From Lachnospiraceae bacterium (GTDB lineage: Bacteria > Bacillota > Clostridia > Lachnospirales > Lachnospiraceae): DNA of 40,522 bases. The notes below the pieces were generated by a model. It was not told the origin of the DNA, made no database searches, and was given only the letters and a program-made list of their open reading frames with translations. Location of the stretch: the NCBI GenBank assembly GCA_016282915.1, contig JAEELW010000140.1, positions 1 through 40,522 on the forward strand, in the 5' to 3' direction. Below are positions 17,231 to 26,065 of this stretch, piece by piece. Numbering within the stretch: the stretch's first letter is position 1; every line of letters starts with the position of its first letter. A program made the position numbers and the translations under genes.

Positions 17231-17542
17231 ATGGCGAAGAATATCGTTGCATTCCGAAAAGAGAAGAAAAAGGGCCGCCTCGGGCTCTTTCTTGTGCTGC
17301 TTACCCTGGGGGTCTTCGTTTCCATGTTTACCTACAACGGCATGGAACTCAGGAAGCAGAAAAAAGAGCTGGAACGCGATACGGCCCAGATGGAAGTGCA
17401 GCTGGAACAGGAAAAGCAGCGGGCAGTCGAGCTGAAAGAATTCGAAACTTATACCCATACGAAAAAATATGCCGAGGAAGTAGCCAAGGAAAAGCTGGGC
17501 TATGTCTACGAGGGCGAGATCATCTTCCAGAAGGATCGCTAG
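17231..17542 (+). CDS. FtsB/DivIC-type septum formation initiator
   Basis: A small bitopic division protein that joins the divisome with FtsL and DivIB. The 103-residue protein has a basic cytoplasmic start, one transmembrane helix at about residues 18-35, a coiled coil rich in Glu, Gln, Lys and Arg (about 38-70) and the C-terminal EKLGYVYEGEIIF segment typical of the family. I use 17231 rather than the in-frame ATG at 17219 because the latter sits inside the -10 box. tilS starts 2 bases after the stop. No Shine-Dalgarno precedes the chosen start, consistent with a leaderless transcript. Confidence 0.9.
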   Translation: MAKNIVAFRKEKKKGRLGLFLVLLTLGVFVSMFTYNGMELRKQKKELERDTAQMEVQLEQEKQRAVELKEFETYTHTKKYAEEVAKEKLGYVYEGEIIFQKDR

Positions 17543-17544
17543 AC

Positions 17545-18531
17545 GTGGATCTTAAGGCAGAAGTAAACGCTTATATCGGGGCACGGGAGCTGATCCGGCC
17601 GGAGGATACCCTTTTGATCGGGGTGTCCGGAGGTGCGGATTCCCTGTGCCTTTTTGATATACTGACGGATGGTGCGCGTGCGGCGCGGACCGCGGTCTGC
17701 CATGTCCATCATCACCTGCGCGCGGCGGCGGATGAGGAAGAGCTTTTTGTGCGGAGACTGTGCGAAGAGCGCGGCGTGGAATACCACCGGGCGGATGTGG
17801 ACCTGTCGACACAGAAGGGCCTGTCCGTGGAGGAGGCCGCGAGAAAACTTCGTTACGAAGCCTTTGCGGAGATCCTGCGCGGCATGCAGCCGGATGCGTC
17901 GAAACGCTGCCTGGCGGTGGCACATACGCTTGACGATGATGCGGAAACCGTGCTCTATCACCTGTTCCGGGGCAGCGGCCTGAAGGGACTGGGCGGGATA
18001 CGTCCCTGCCAGCAGTTGGAGGAATACCGCATCGTGCGGCCGCTCCTGGACGTACCGAGGACTGCGGTGGAAGAGTATCTGACGGCGCGCGGTATGCAAT
18101 GGTGCGAGGATGAGAGCAACCGGAGTGATGTCTATGCGCGTAACCGCATCCGGCATACGGTGCTGCCTGCAGCAGCGGGGATCAACGAAAGGGCTGCGGC
18201 GCATATCCATGATACTGCCGTACAGCTCGCGGAAGCGGAGGATTATCTGGCAGCCGGGACCGCAGCCGCCCTGGAGCGGATCACGGAAGAGATACCGGAC
18301 GGCCTGCGTATCGACAGGAAAGAATTCCTTTCCCTGCATCCCTGTCTGCAGAAACGCCTTTCCCTGCTGTGCCTTCAGCGGGTGAGCGGGCGCGAAAAGG
18401 ATATCTCACAGGTACACGCGGAACTGTTCTGCGGCCTGTTCCGCCTTCCGAAGGGGAAGATGCTGGATCTGCCTTACCGCCTTCATGCGCTGAGGCTTAA
18501 GGATAGTGTGGAATTGTTGCGTAAAAGCTGA
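17545..18531 (+). CDS. tilS: tRNA(Ile)-lysidine synthase, short form
   Basis: TilS converts C34 of the CAU-anticodon tRNA(Ile) to lysidine so that it reads AUA codons. The N-terminal ATP-pyrophosphatase domain is complete, with the PP-loop SGGADS at residues 28-33 and the helical linker region after it (AEEYLTARGMQWCEDESN, RNRIRHTVLP). At 328 residues it stops soon after the catalytic core and linker; many Firmicute proteins have about 430-470 residues with C-terminal tRNA-binding domains. Short TilS forms are known in some bacteria, so it can still be active. The start codon is GTG, 2 bases after divIC, with AAGGA about 10 bases upstream. Confidence 0.92.
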   Translation: MDLKAEVNAYIGARELIRPEDTLLIGVSGGADSLCLFDILTDGARAARTAVCHVHHHLRAAADEEELFVRRLCEERGVEYHRADVDLSTQKGLSVEEAARKLRYEAFAEILRGMQPDASKRCLAVAHTLDDDAETVLYHLFRGSGLKGLGGIRPCQQLEEYRIVRPLLDVPRTAVEEYLTARGMQWCEDESNRSDVYARNRIRHTVLPAAAGINERAAAHIHDTAVQLAEAEDYLAAGTAAALERITEEIPDGLRIDRKEFLSLHPCLQKRLSLLCLQRVSGREKDISQVHAELFCGLFRLPKGKMLDLPYRLHALRLKDSVELLRKS

Positions 18532-18545
18532 AAAAGGTATATAAT
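18517..18545 (+). promoter_or_regulatory. probable ftsH promoter
   Basis: TATAAT at 18540-18545 with TTGCGT at 18517-18522 (17-base spacer), inside and just after the end of tilS. The -10 box is perfect and the -35 box is partial. The start would be near 18552, leaving a short leader containing the GGAGG of ftsH. Confidence 0.6.
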
Positions 18546-18567
18546 AGCTCCCGTTTGGAGGAAGATC

Positions 18568-20376
<1,809 letters not shown>

Positions 20377-20434
20377 GTGGTAAAAGTGCACATAAAAAAG
20401 AAACATCGATTGTAAAATTTGTGATTTTAGCGAA

Positions 20435-20462
20435 TAGACGAAAAAGGGGAATATGATATAAT
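20435..20462 (+). promoter_or_regulatory. promoter of a candidate small RNA
   Basis: A perfect TATAAT at 20457-20462 with TAGACG (20435-20440) 16 bases upstream. A short inverted repeat, TAAAAT (20413-20418) with ATTTTA (20424-20429), sits just upstream of the -35 box and could be an operator or an AT-rich activating element. No protein-coding gene begins near the predicted start at about 20469. Confidence 0.6.
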
Positions 20463-20468
20463 CCATCA

Positions 20469-20558
20469 TGTAACCCCCAATACATTTTATAGTTTTTGCT
20501 ATAACCCCATTAAAGAAATACCTTCTCTGAAAATGACAGTGAAAGCTGTCATTTTTAC
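20469..20558 (+). ncRNA. candidate small RNA with C-rich motifs
   Basis: Between ftsH and gpmA (a 374-base gap without a protein gene) lies a self-contained transcription unit of about 90 bases. It begins with an unpaired UAACCCCC (20471-20478), followed by a hairpin UUAUAG/CUAUAA (about 20498-20515), a second C-rich stretch beginning with CCCC directly after that hairpin, and a perfect terminator. Single-stranded C-rich loops that pair with G-rich ribosome-binding sites are a known feature of Gram-positive regulatory RNAs of the RsaE/RoxS kind. Targets cannot be named from the window alone. Confidence 0.55.
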
Positions 20559-20560
20559 TT
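20530..20560 (+). terminator. terminator of the candidate small RNA
   Basis: A perfect 10-bp stem, AAAATGACAG (20530-20539) with CTGTCATTTT (20546-20555), a six-base loop TGAAAG and a T-rich tail. It is about 150 bases beyond the ftsH stop, so it could also end ftsH transcripts. Confidence 0.85.
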
Positions 20561-20571
20561 TTCTGTTTAAT

Positions 20572-20604
20572 CCCGAGCCACGCACTTCGCTGCGTGGCTG
20601 CGGG
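20572..20604 (+). other. long GC-rich stem-loop upstream of gpmA
   Basis: AGCCACGCA (20576-20584) pairs perfectly with TGCGTGGCT (20591-20599), and CCCG (20572-20575) can extend the stem to CGGG after a one-base bulge. No T-run follows, so this is not a typical terminator. It may be a repeat or a second RNA structure between the small RNA and the gpmA promoter. Confidence 0.6.
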
Positions 20605-20650
20605 CCGGTATTTTGGCTTGCACTTTTACTTTGTTTTTGAAGTGAATCTC

Positions 20651-20679
20651 TTTTCATTTCCCCCTGTTTATGGTATCAT
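20651..20679 (+). promoter_or_regulatory. probable gpmA promoter
   Basis: TTTTCA (20651-20656), 17 bases, then TATCAT (20674-20679). The start would be near 20686, giving a leader of about 65 bases. A 12-codon frame begins with ATG at 20688 and ends at 20723, before the AGGAGG of gpmA. Confidence 0.5.
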
Positions 20680-20750
20680 GATTCGGAATGGTCAGCGCGC
20701 TGCGGCGCTTGACAGCAATGTAAATATTTTATCCTCAGGAGGAAGAATCG

Positions 20751-21497
20751 ATGACAAAACTGGTACTGGTAAGACATGGTGAGAGCGAGTGGAACAAGCT
20801 GAATCTTTTTACGGGCTGGACGGATGTGGATCTTTCGGAGAAAGGTCACGAGGAGGCAAAGGCTGCAGGTAAGCTTCTGAAAGCGGAAGGCTACGATTTT
20901 GATATCTGCTACACCTCCTACCTCAAGCGTGCGATCCACACCCTGAACCATATCCTGGACGAGATGGACCGCAACTGGCTGCCCGTGGTAAAGGCCTGGG
21001 AGCTGAACGAGCGCCACTACGGCGATCTGCAGGGCAAGAACAAGAGTGAAGCCGCCGAGAAATTCGGTGAGGATCAGGTCAAGATCTGGAGACGCAGCTT
21101 TGATGTGAAGCCTCCCGTACTTTCCGACGACGACGAGCGTTCCACCAAGAAGCAGGAGATGTACCGCGATGTGGATCCCTTCTTCCTTCCCCAGAACGAG
21201 AGCCTGGAGACGACCATTGAGCGCGTGATCCCCTTCTACCTCAAGAACATCAAGGCCGACATGAAGGCCGGCAAGCGCGTGATCATCGCTGCCCACGGCA
21301 ACAGCCTTCGTGCTCTGGTGAAATATCTGGACAACAAGAGTGCGGATGAGATCCTCGGTGTGAACATCCCTACCGGAACTCCCCTTGTTTACGAGTTCGA
21401 TGACAAGTTCAACGTGATCAGGAGCTATTACCTCGGTGATCAGGAAGCACTGAAGGCGAAGATGGAAGCCGTCGCAAACCAGGGTAAGGCAAAATAA
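20751..21497 (+). CDS. gpmA: 2,3-bisphosphoglycerate-dependent phosphoglycerate mutase
   Basis: The glycolytic enzyme that interconverts 3-phosphoglycerate and 2-phosphoglycerate. The 248-residue sequence is a typical histidine phosphatase superfamily member: [12 protein letters not shown] with the phosphorylated His9, [12 protein letters not shown], the [12 protein letters not shown] segment with the catalytic Glu, the RRSFDVKPP stretch and a second catalytic His in [10 protein letters not shown]. Length is that of the cofactor-dependent family. AGGAGG lies 8 bases before the ATG. It is probably transcribed from its own promoter. Confidence 0.96.
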   Translation: MTKLVLVRHGESEWNKLNLFTGWTDVDLSEKGHEEAKAAGKLLKAEGYDFDICYTSYLKRAIHTLNHILDEMDRNWLPVVKAWELNERHYGDLQGKNKSEAAEKFGEDQVKIWRRSFDVKPPVLSDDDERSTKKQEMYRDVDPFFLPQNESLETTIERVIPFYLKNIKADMKAGKRVIIAAHGNSLRALVKYLDNKSADEILGVNIPTGTPLVYEFDDKFNVIRSYYLGDQEALKAKMEAVANQGKAK

Positions 21498-21532
21498 TGA
21501 TATCTTATCATTAAAGAGAAAGGGGAAACAAC

Positions 21533-22819
21533 ATGGCAGATGATAAACTGCAGGAATACCAATGCCCAAATTGCGGAGGTCCTCTTGAGTTTCACGGCGA
21601 TGTGCAGAAGATGGTCTGTGTATACTGCGACGCGCAGTTTGAAATGTCGCAGTTTAACCAGAACAGCCCCAAGGTAGGGGACGAGCAGCCGACGCACTGG
21701 GAACAGGCCCAGGGCCAGCAGCTGGAAGCCGGCGCGGCCGGAATGAAGGAATTCCAGTGCAACGCCTGCGGCGCGGTCATGGTCAGCGACGGCCAGGTGG
21801 GGGCTACGGAATGCCCTTATTGCGGCAATCCCGCGATACTCGAATCCACCTTCGAAGGGATCAACCTTCCGGACGGCATCATCCCGTTCGTAAAGAGCAA
21901 GCAGGAAGCCCAGGACGCCATGAGCGGCTATTACAGCGGAAAGAAGCTGCTCCCGAACAACTTTATCAGCGACAACCGCGTGGAAAAGATCCAGGGTGTG
22001 TACGTGCCGTTCTGGCTCTTTGACTGCGACGTGAACGGAAGCGCGTTTTACCGTGCGGAAAACCGCCGTACCTACAGCAAGGGCGAGGAGCGCTGGGAAG
22101 AGATCAAGGAATACGCGGTAAGCCGTTCCGCTGTCATGCGTTATGAAAAGGTACCGGCCGACGGTTCCAAGGAGATGAAGGATGAATATATGGATTCGCT
22201 GGAGCCTTACGATTTCAGCAAGATCATCCCTTATCAGCCGGCCTATTTCTCCGGTTATCTTGCAAATAAATACGACGAGTCCGCCGATGATGTGAAGGAG
22301 CGCGTAAACCGCCGCATCAAGAACACTTCGGAACAGCAGATCCGCGATACCGTCAGAGGTTATGACAGTGTACGTACCGAGTCCAGCGACATCCGGATCA
22401 ACAGCGGAAAGATCCGCTACTGCATGCTGCCGGTGTGGATGCTCACGACCCGCTGGAACGGCGCGAATTATACCTTTGCCATGAACGGCCAGACCGGAAA
22501 GGTCACCGGTGATCTGCCCGTGGACAACGGAAAGGCAACAAGGATGTTCCTTCTGACCAGTGTGATCGCTCTTGCGATACTTGAAGCACTTGCATATTTC
22601 ATTTTCTGTCAGGATGAGATCAGTATCTTCGCCCTGATCGGCGCAGCCGTGATCGCATTGATCATCGGCGGTGTCACGGTTTCTTCAGCAAAAGCATCCA
22701 TGGTAAGCCACCTGAAGACGGAAGCGAAAGAATTCCTTGTCAAAGACAGTTTCCGGCTCACAGCCCAGAACGACCGTCATATCGATACAAGACACCGCAA
22801 GATCTCCGGAGGAAATTAA
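21533..22819 (+). CDS. TFIIB-type zinc-ribbon membrane protein
   Basis: A 428-residue protein of unknown role found widely in clostridia. Two zinc ribbons lie at the N-terminus: Cys11/14 with Cys29/32 and Cys76/79 with Cys94/97. A soluble middle region rich in Tyr, Asp and Arg follows, with a PFWLFDCDV segment. Two transmembrane helices lie near residues 338-387 and a basic tail closes the protein. The zinc ribbons are therefore probably cytosolic and tethered to the membrane. The start has AAAGGGGA about 8 bases upstream. The sugar epimerase gene begins 5 bases after its stop, and its ribosome site lies inside this gene's last codons. Confidence 0.82.
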   Translation: MADDKLQEYQCPNCGGPLEFHGDVQKMVCVYCDAQFEMSQFNQNSPKVGDEQPTHWEQAQGQQLEAGAAGMKEFQCNACGAVMVSDGQVGATECPYCGNPAILESTFEGINLPDGIIPFVKSKQEAQDAMSGYYSGKKLLPNNFISDNRVEKIQGVYVPFWLFDCDVNGSAFYRAENRRTYSKGEERWEEIKEYAVSRSAVMRYEKVPADGSKEMKDEYMDSLEPYDFSKIIPYQPAYFSGYLANKYDESADDVKERVNRRIKNTSEQQIRDTVRGYDSVRTESSDIRINSGKIRYCMLPVWMLTTRWNGANYTFAMNGQTGKVTGDLPVDNGKATRMFLLTSVIALAILEALAYFIFCQDEISIFALIGAAVIALIIGGVTVSSAKASMVSHLKTEAKEFLVKDSFRLTAQNDRHIDTRHRKISGGN

Positions 22820-22824
22820 AGATC

Positions 22825-24000
22825 ATGGGCATGCTCGAAGAGGTCCGTCGGGAGCTGACGGAACATATCATCCCGTTCTGGCGCGCATTGCGCGATGACG
22901 AATACGGCGGGTACTACGGTCTGCTGGATTTTGATCTGAAACTGGATAAAAAAGCCGTAAAAGGCTGCATACTGAACAACCGTATCACCTGGTTCTTTTC
23001 CAACGCCTACCTCCTGCTGAAGGACGAGGCGCTGCTGGAGGAAGCAAGGCACGGTTATGAATTTCTGAAGAAGTACTGCCTTGACCGGGAATACGGCGGC
23101 GTATACTGGTCGATGAACTATGACGGTACTCCGGAAGACACCACGAAACACACTTACAACCAGGCCTTCTGCATCTACGCGCTGGCGTCCTACTATGACG
23201 CCGCCGGAGAGCGGGAGGCTCTGGACGAAGCGTACCGGCTCTTCGAGCTCATCGAGAGCAGATGCCGGGACGAGGGCGGTTATCTGGAGGCTTTCGACCG
23301 GAGCTTCCGTCCCGCCGGCAATGATAAGCTTTCCGAAAACGGCGTGATGGCGGATCGTACGATGAACACGCTGCTCCATGTCTTCGAGGCCTATACGGAG
23401 CTTTACCGTGTGGGTAAGGACGAGCGCGTGGGCGCCTGCCTGCGCAGCATCATGGACTGCTTTGCGGAAAAGATGTACAATCCCGCACTGCACCGTCAGG
23501 AAGTCTTCTTCGATCATGAATACAATACGCTGATCGATCTGTATTCCTACGGACACGATATCGAGACCAGCTGGCTTCTGGACCGGGGGCTTGAAGTGCT
23601 GGATGATGCGGAATATACGAAAAAGATCGCGCCGATCACGAAAGATCTGGCAGATAATGTGAAAAAGACGGCGTTTGACGGACATTCCCTTGCCAATGAA
23701 TGCGATAAGGGAGTTGTCAACACCGACAGGATCTGGTGGGTGCAGGCCGAAACGCTGATCGGCTTTATCAATGCCTATCAGAAAGACCCTGCCCGTACGG
23801 ACTTCCTGGAAGCGGCCCGGGCGGAATGGGAATTCATAAAGACCTTTTCCATCGATCACCGGAAGGGCAGCGAATGGTTTTATGCCGTGACTGCCGACGG
23901 GGAGCCGGATACGCAGAAGCGCCCCATCGTGGAGCCCTGGAAGTGCCCCTATCATAACGGACGTATGTGTATCGAGCTTCTGAAGAGAAACGTGGAGTAA
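22825..24000 (+). CDS. AGE family epimerase, probable cellobiose/mannobiose 2-epimerase
   Basis: A 391-residue (alpha/alpha)6-barrel sugar epimerase. Features typical of cellobiose 2-epimerases are the [19 protein letters not shown] region, [23 protein letters not shown] with catalytic-site His residues, [11 protein letters not shown], and the C-terminal GSEWFYAV and [12 protein letters not shown] segments. Such enzymes convert the reducing-end glucose of beta-1,4-disaccharides to mannose and the reverse. Together with the GH130 gene 16 bases downstream this fits mannan breakdown, where mannosyl-mannose is turned into mannosyl-glucose. The exact substrate preference is inferred from the neighbour. 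Confidence 0.88.
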   Translation: MGMLEEVRRELTEHIIPFWRALRDDEYGGYYGLLDFDLKLDKKAVKGCILNNRITWFFSNAYLLLKDEALLEEARHGYEFLKKYCLDREYGGVYWSMNYDGTPEDTTKHTYNQAFCIYALASYYDAAGEREALDEAYRLFELIESRCRDEGGYLEAFDRSFRPAGNDKLSENGVMADRTMNTLLHVFEAYTELYRVGKDERVGACLRSIMDCFAEKMYNPALHRQEVFFDHEYNTLIDLYSYGHDIETSWLLDRGLEVLDDAEYTKKIAPITKDLADNVKKTAFDGHSLANECDKGVVNTDRIWWVQAETLIGFINAYQKDPARTDFLEAARAEWEFIKTFSIDHRKGSEWFYAVTADGEPDTQKRPIVEPWKCPYHNGRMCIELLKRNVE

Positions 24001-24016
24001 GGCCGGAGGAGACAGG

Positions 24017-25201
24017 ATGGCGATCCATCATAAATATCAGGAGATCAAAAAGAAATATGAACAGCTCATCGCCCGGAAGAACAAGGTAGATGAGAATTTT
24101 TATAACGGGGTATACGACCGCTATCTTTATCCTGTGCTGACAAGCCGGCATATCCCGCCGATCTGGAAATACGATCTGAACCCGGTGACGAATCCCTTTT
24201 TTATGGAACGTCTGGGGGTCAACGCCGTTTTCAATTCGGGCGCCCTGTATAAAGACGGGAAATACTACCTGATCGCCCGGGTGGAAGGCTATGACCGCAA
24301 GAGCTTTTTTGCCGTAGCCGAGAGCGAGAGCCCGGTAGACGGTTTCCGTTTCTGGGACGAGCCGGTGATCCTTCCGGATACCGTGGCGGAAGAGACCAAT
24401 GTCTATGATATGCGCCTTACGATGCATGAGGACGGCTGGATCTACGGGATCTTCTGTTCGGAATGCAAGGATAAGGAGAATAAGGATCCCGCGGCAGCCA
24501 TTGCCACCGCAGGTATCGTGCGTACCAGGGATCTGAAGGAATGGCACCGTCTGGATAACCTGAAGACCGTGAATTCTCCCCAGCAGCGCAATGTGGTGCT
24601 GCATCCCGAGTTTGTGGGAGCCAGGAAATACGCCTTTTATACGAGGCCTATGGACGACTTCATCGAAACCGGCAGCGGCGGAGGGATCGGTTTCGGGATC
24701 TGTGCGGATATCGAACATGCGGTGATCGAAAAGGAGAAGATCATCAGCGAGCGGAAATACCATACGATCACGGAGGCCAAGAACGGTGCGGGTGCCGTTC
24801 CGATCAAAACGGAGCGGGGCTGGATCCATATCGCGCACGGCGTCCGGAATACCGCGGCCGGACTGCGTTACGTCCTCTATTGTTTTGCAACGGACCTGAA
24901 CGATCCCGCAAGGGTGATCGCTTCGCCGGGCGGCTATTTCCTTGCGCCGGTGGGCGGCGAGAGGATCGGTGACGTATCCAATGTGGTCTTTAGTAACGGC
25001 GCGGTCCGGAATGAGAATAATGAGATCTATATCTATTATGCTTCTTCCGATACCCGCCTGCACGTGGTATCCACTACGGTAGAAAAGCTGATGGATTATG
25101 TGTTCAACACGCCGGAAGACCGCCTGCGCAGCCGCGGGAGCGTGAACCAGCGTATCGAACTGATCAAGATGAACAAGACACTTTTGGGAATGGAGAAATA
25201 A
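24017..25201 (+). CDS. GH130 4-O-beta-D-mannosyl-D-glucose phosphorylase
   Basis: This enzyme splits Man-beta-1,4-Glc with phosphate into mannose 1-phosphate and glucose. The 394-residue sequence matches the GH130 subfamily 1 layout: [39 protein letters not shown], and TNVYDMRLT with Asp131, the position I recall as the catalytic Asp of the Bacteroides fragilis enzyme. The epimerase gene lies immediately upstream, the pairing described for mannan use in Ruminococcus albus and Bacteroides. It has a good GGAGGAG ribosome site. pflA begins 3 bases after its stop. Confidence 0.92.
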   Translation: MAIHHKYQEIKKKYEQLIARKNKVDENFYNGVYDRYLYPVLTSRHIPPIWKYDLNPVTNPFFMERLGVNAVFNSGALYKDGKYYLIARVEGYDRKSFFAVAESESPVDGFRFWDEPVILPDTVAEETNVYDMRLTMHEDGWIYGIFCSECKDKENKDPAAAIATAGIVRTRDLKEWHRLDNLKTVNSPQQRNVVLHPEFVGARKYAFYTRPMDDFIETGSGGGIGFGICADIEHAVIEKEKIISERKYHTITEAKNGAGAVPIKTERGWIHIAHGVRNTAAGLRYVLYCFATDLNDPARVIASPGGYFLAPVGGERIGDVSNVVFSNGAVRNENNEIYIYYASSDTRLHVVSTTVEKLMDYVFNTPEDRLRSRGSVNQRIELIKMNKTLLGMEK

Positions 25202-25204
25202 GCG

Positions 25205-25969
25205 ATGAAGGGAAGGATTCATTCGACGGAAAGCTTCGGAACGGTAGACGGACCCGGCGTACGCTTTGTGATCTTTCTGCAGGGCTGCCCGATGCGCTGT
25301 GCCTACTGCCACAATCCCGATACCTGGGATCCTCGCGGGGGCACGCCTACGGAAGCTTCCGAACTGATCGAGCAGTTTGAGAGGAACCGCGGCTTTTATG
25401 CCGGCGGCGGTATCACCGTGACCGGCGGCGAACCGCTCATGCAGGTGGATTTCCTACTGGAGCTCTTTACACTGGCAAAGGAAAAGGATATCCACACCTG
25501 TATCGATTCTTCCGGTATCATGTATCACCCGGGAGAGAGCGAATACAATAAAACGCTGGATAAGCTGATGGAGCTGACAGATCTGGTGATGCTGGATATC
25601 AAGCATATCGATCCCGAGAAGCACAAATGGCTCACGGGCCAGCCCAATGACGGGATCCTCGCCTTTGCAAAATATCTGGACGAAAAGCATGTGGACGTCT
25701 GGATCCGCCATGTGGTGGTCCCGGGGATCACGGACGACGATAAATATCTGTCGGAGCTGGGTTATTTCATCGGCGGGCTGAGCAATCTGAAGGCGCTGGA
25801 CGTGCTGCCCTATCATACGATGGGCAAGCCGAAATATGAAAAGCTCGGACTGGAATACCGGCTGGCGGACGTGCCGGCCATGGACAAATCCAAAGCCATC
25901 GAAAAGAAGCAGGTGATACTGGAGGGCGTGAGAAAACGCCGTGCGGAACTTGCGGAAGAAAAAGCCTGA
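25205..25969 (+). CDS. pflA: pyruvate formate-lyase activating enzyme
   Basis: A radical SAM enzyme that installs the glycyl radical on pyruvate formate-lyase under anaerobic conditions. The 254-residue protein has the start GRIHSTESFGTVDGPGVRFV, the cluster motif CPMRCAYC (Cys28, 32, 35), TGGEPLMQ and a DIKHIDPEKH segment, all typical of PflA. The lyase gene pflB is not in the window. Its position directly after the GH130 phosphorylase suggests that sugar breakdown and fermentation may be co-expressed. Two terminators follow. Confidence 0.94.
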   Translation: MKGRIHSTESFGTVDGPGVRFVIFLQGCPMRCAYCHNPDTWDPRGGTPTEASELIEQFERNRGFYAGGGITVTGGEPLMQVDFLLELFTLAKEKDIHTCIDSSGIMYHPGESEYNKTLDKLMELTDLVMLDIKHIDPEKHKWLTGQPNDGILAFAKYLDEKHVDVWIRHVVVPGITDDDKYLSELGYFIGGLSNLKALDVLPYHTMGKPKYEKLGLEYRLADVPAMDKSKAIEKKQVILEGVRKRRAELAEEKA

Positions 25970-25977
25970 AAAAGATC

Positions 25978-26008
25978 AGCGGCCCGCAGGGGCCGCTGTT
26001 TTGTTGTT
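25978..26008. terminator. bidirectional terminator between pflA and the GGDEF gene
   Basis: AGCGGCCC (25978-25985) pairs with GGGCCGCT (25990-25997). A T-rich tract (GTTTTGTTGTT) follows on the plus strand and GATCTTTTTC on the minus strand, so the hairpin can end both converging genes. Confidence 0.8.
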
Positions 26009-26030
26009 CTGAAGTTCATTTTATCTGTCC

Positions 26031-26065
26031 GCAGGAAGTCACGCTTCGCGCTTCCTGCTTTTTTT
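26031..26065 (+). terminator. second plus-strand terminator, inside the end of the minus-strand gene
   Basis: GCAGGAAG (26031-26038) pairs with CTTCCTGC (26051-26058), followed by seven T (26059-26065). The stem and the T-run overlap the last codons of the opposing gene, whose C-terminal Lys/Arg codons supply the A-run. Confidence 0.8.

Noticed and set aside
20594-20782. 62-codon frame overlapping the gpmA start
   Set aside because: It runs through the gpmA promoter and ribosome site, has no ribosome site of its own and no recognisable features.
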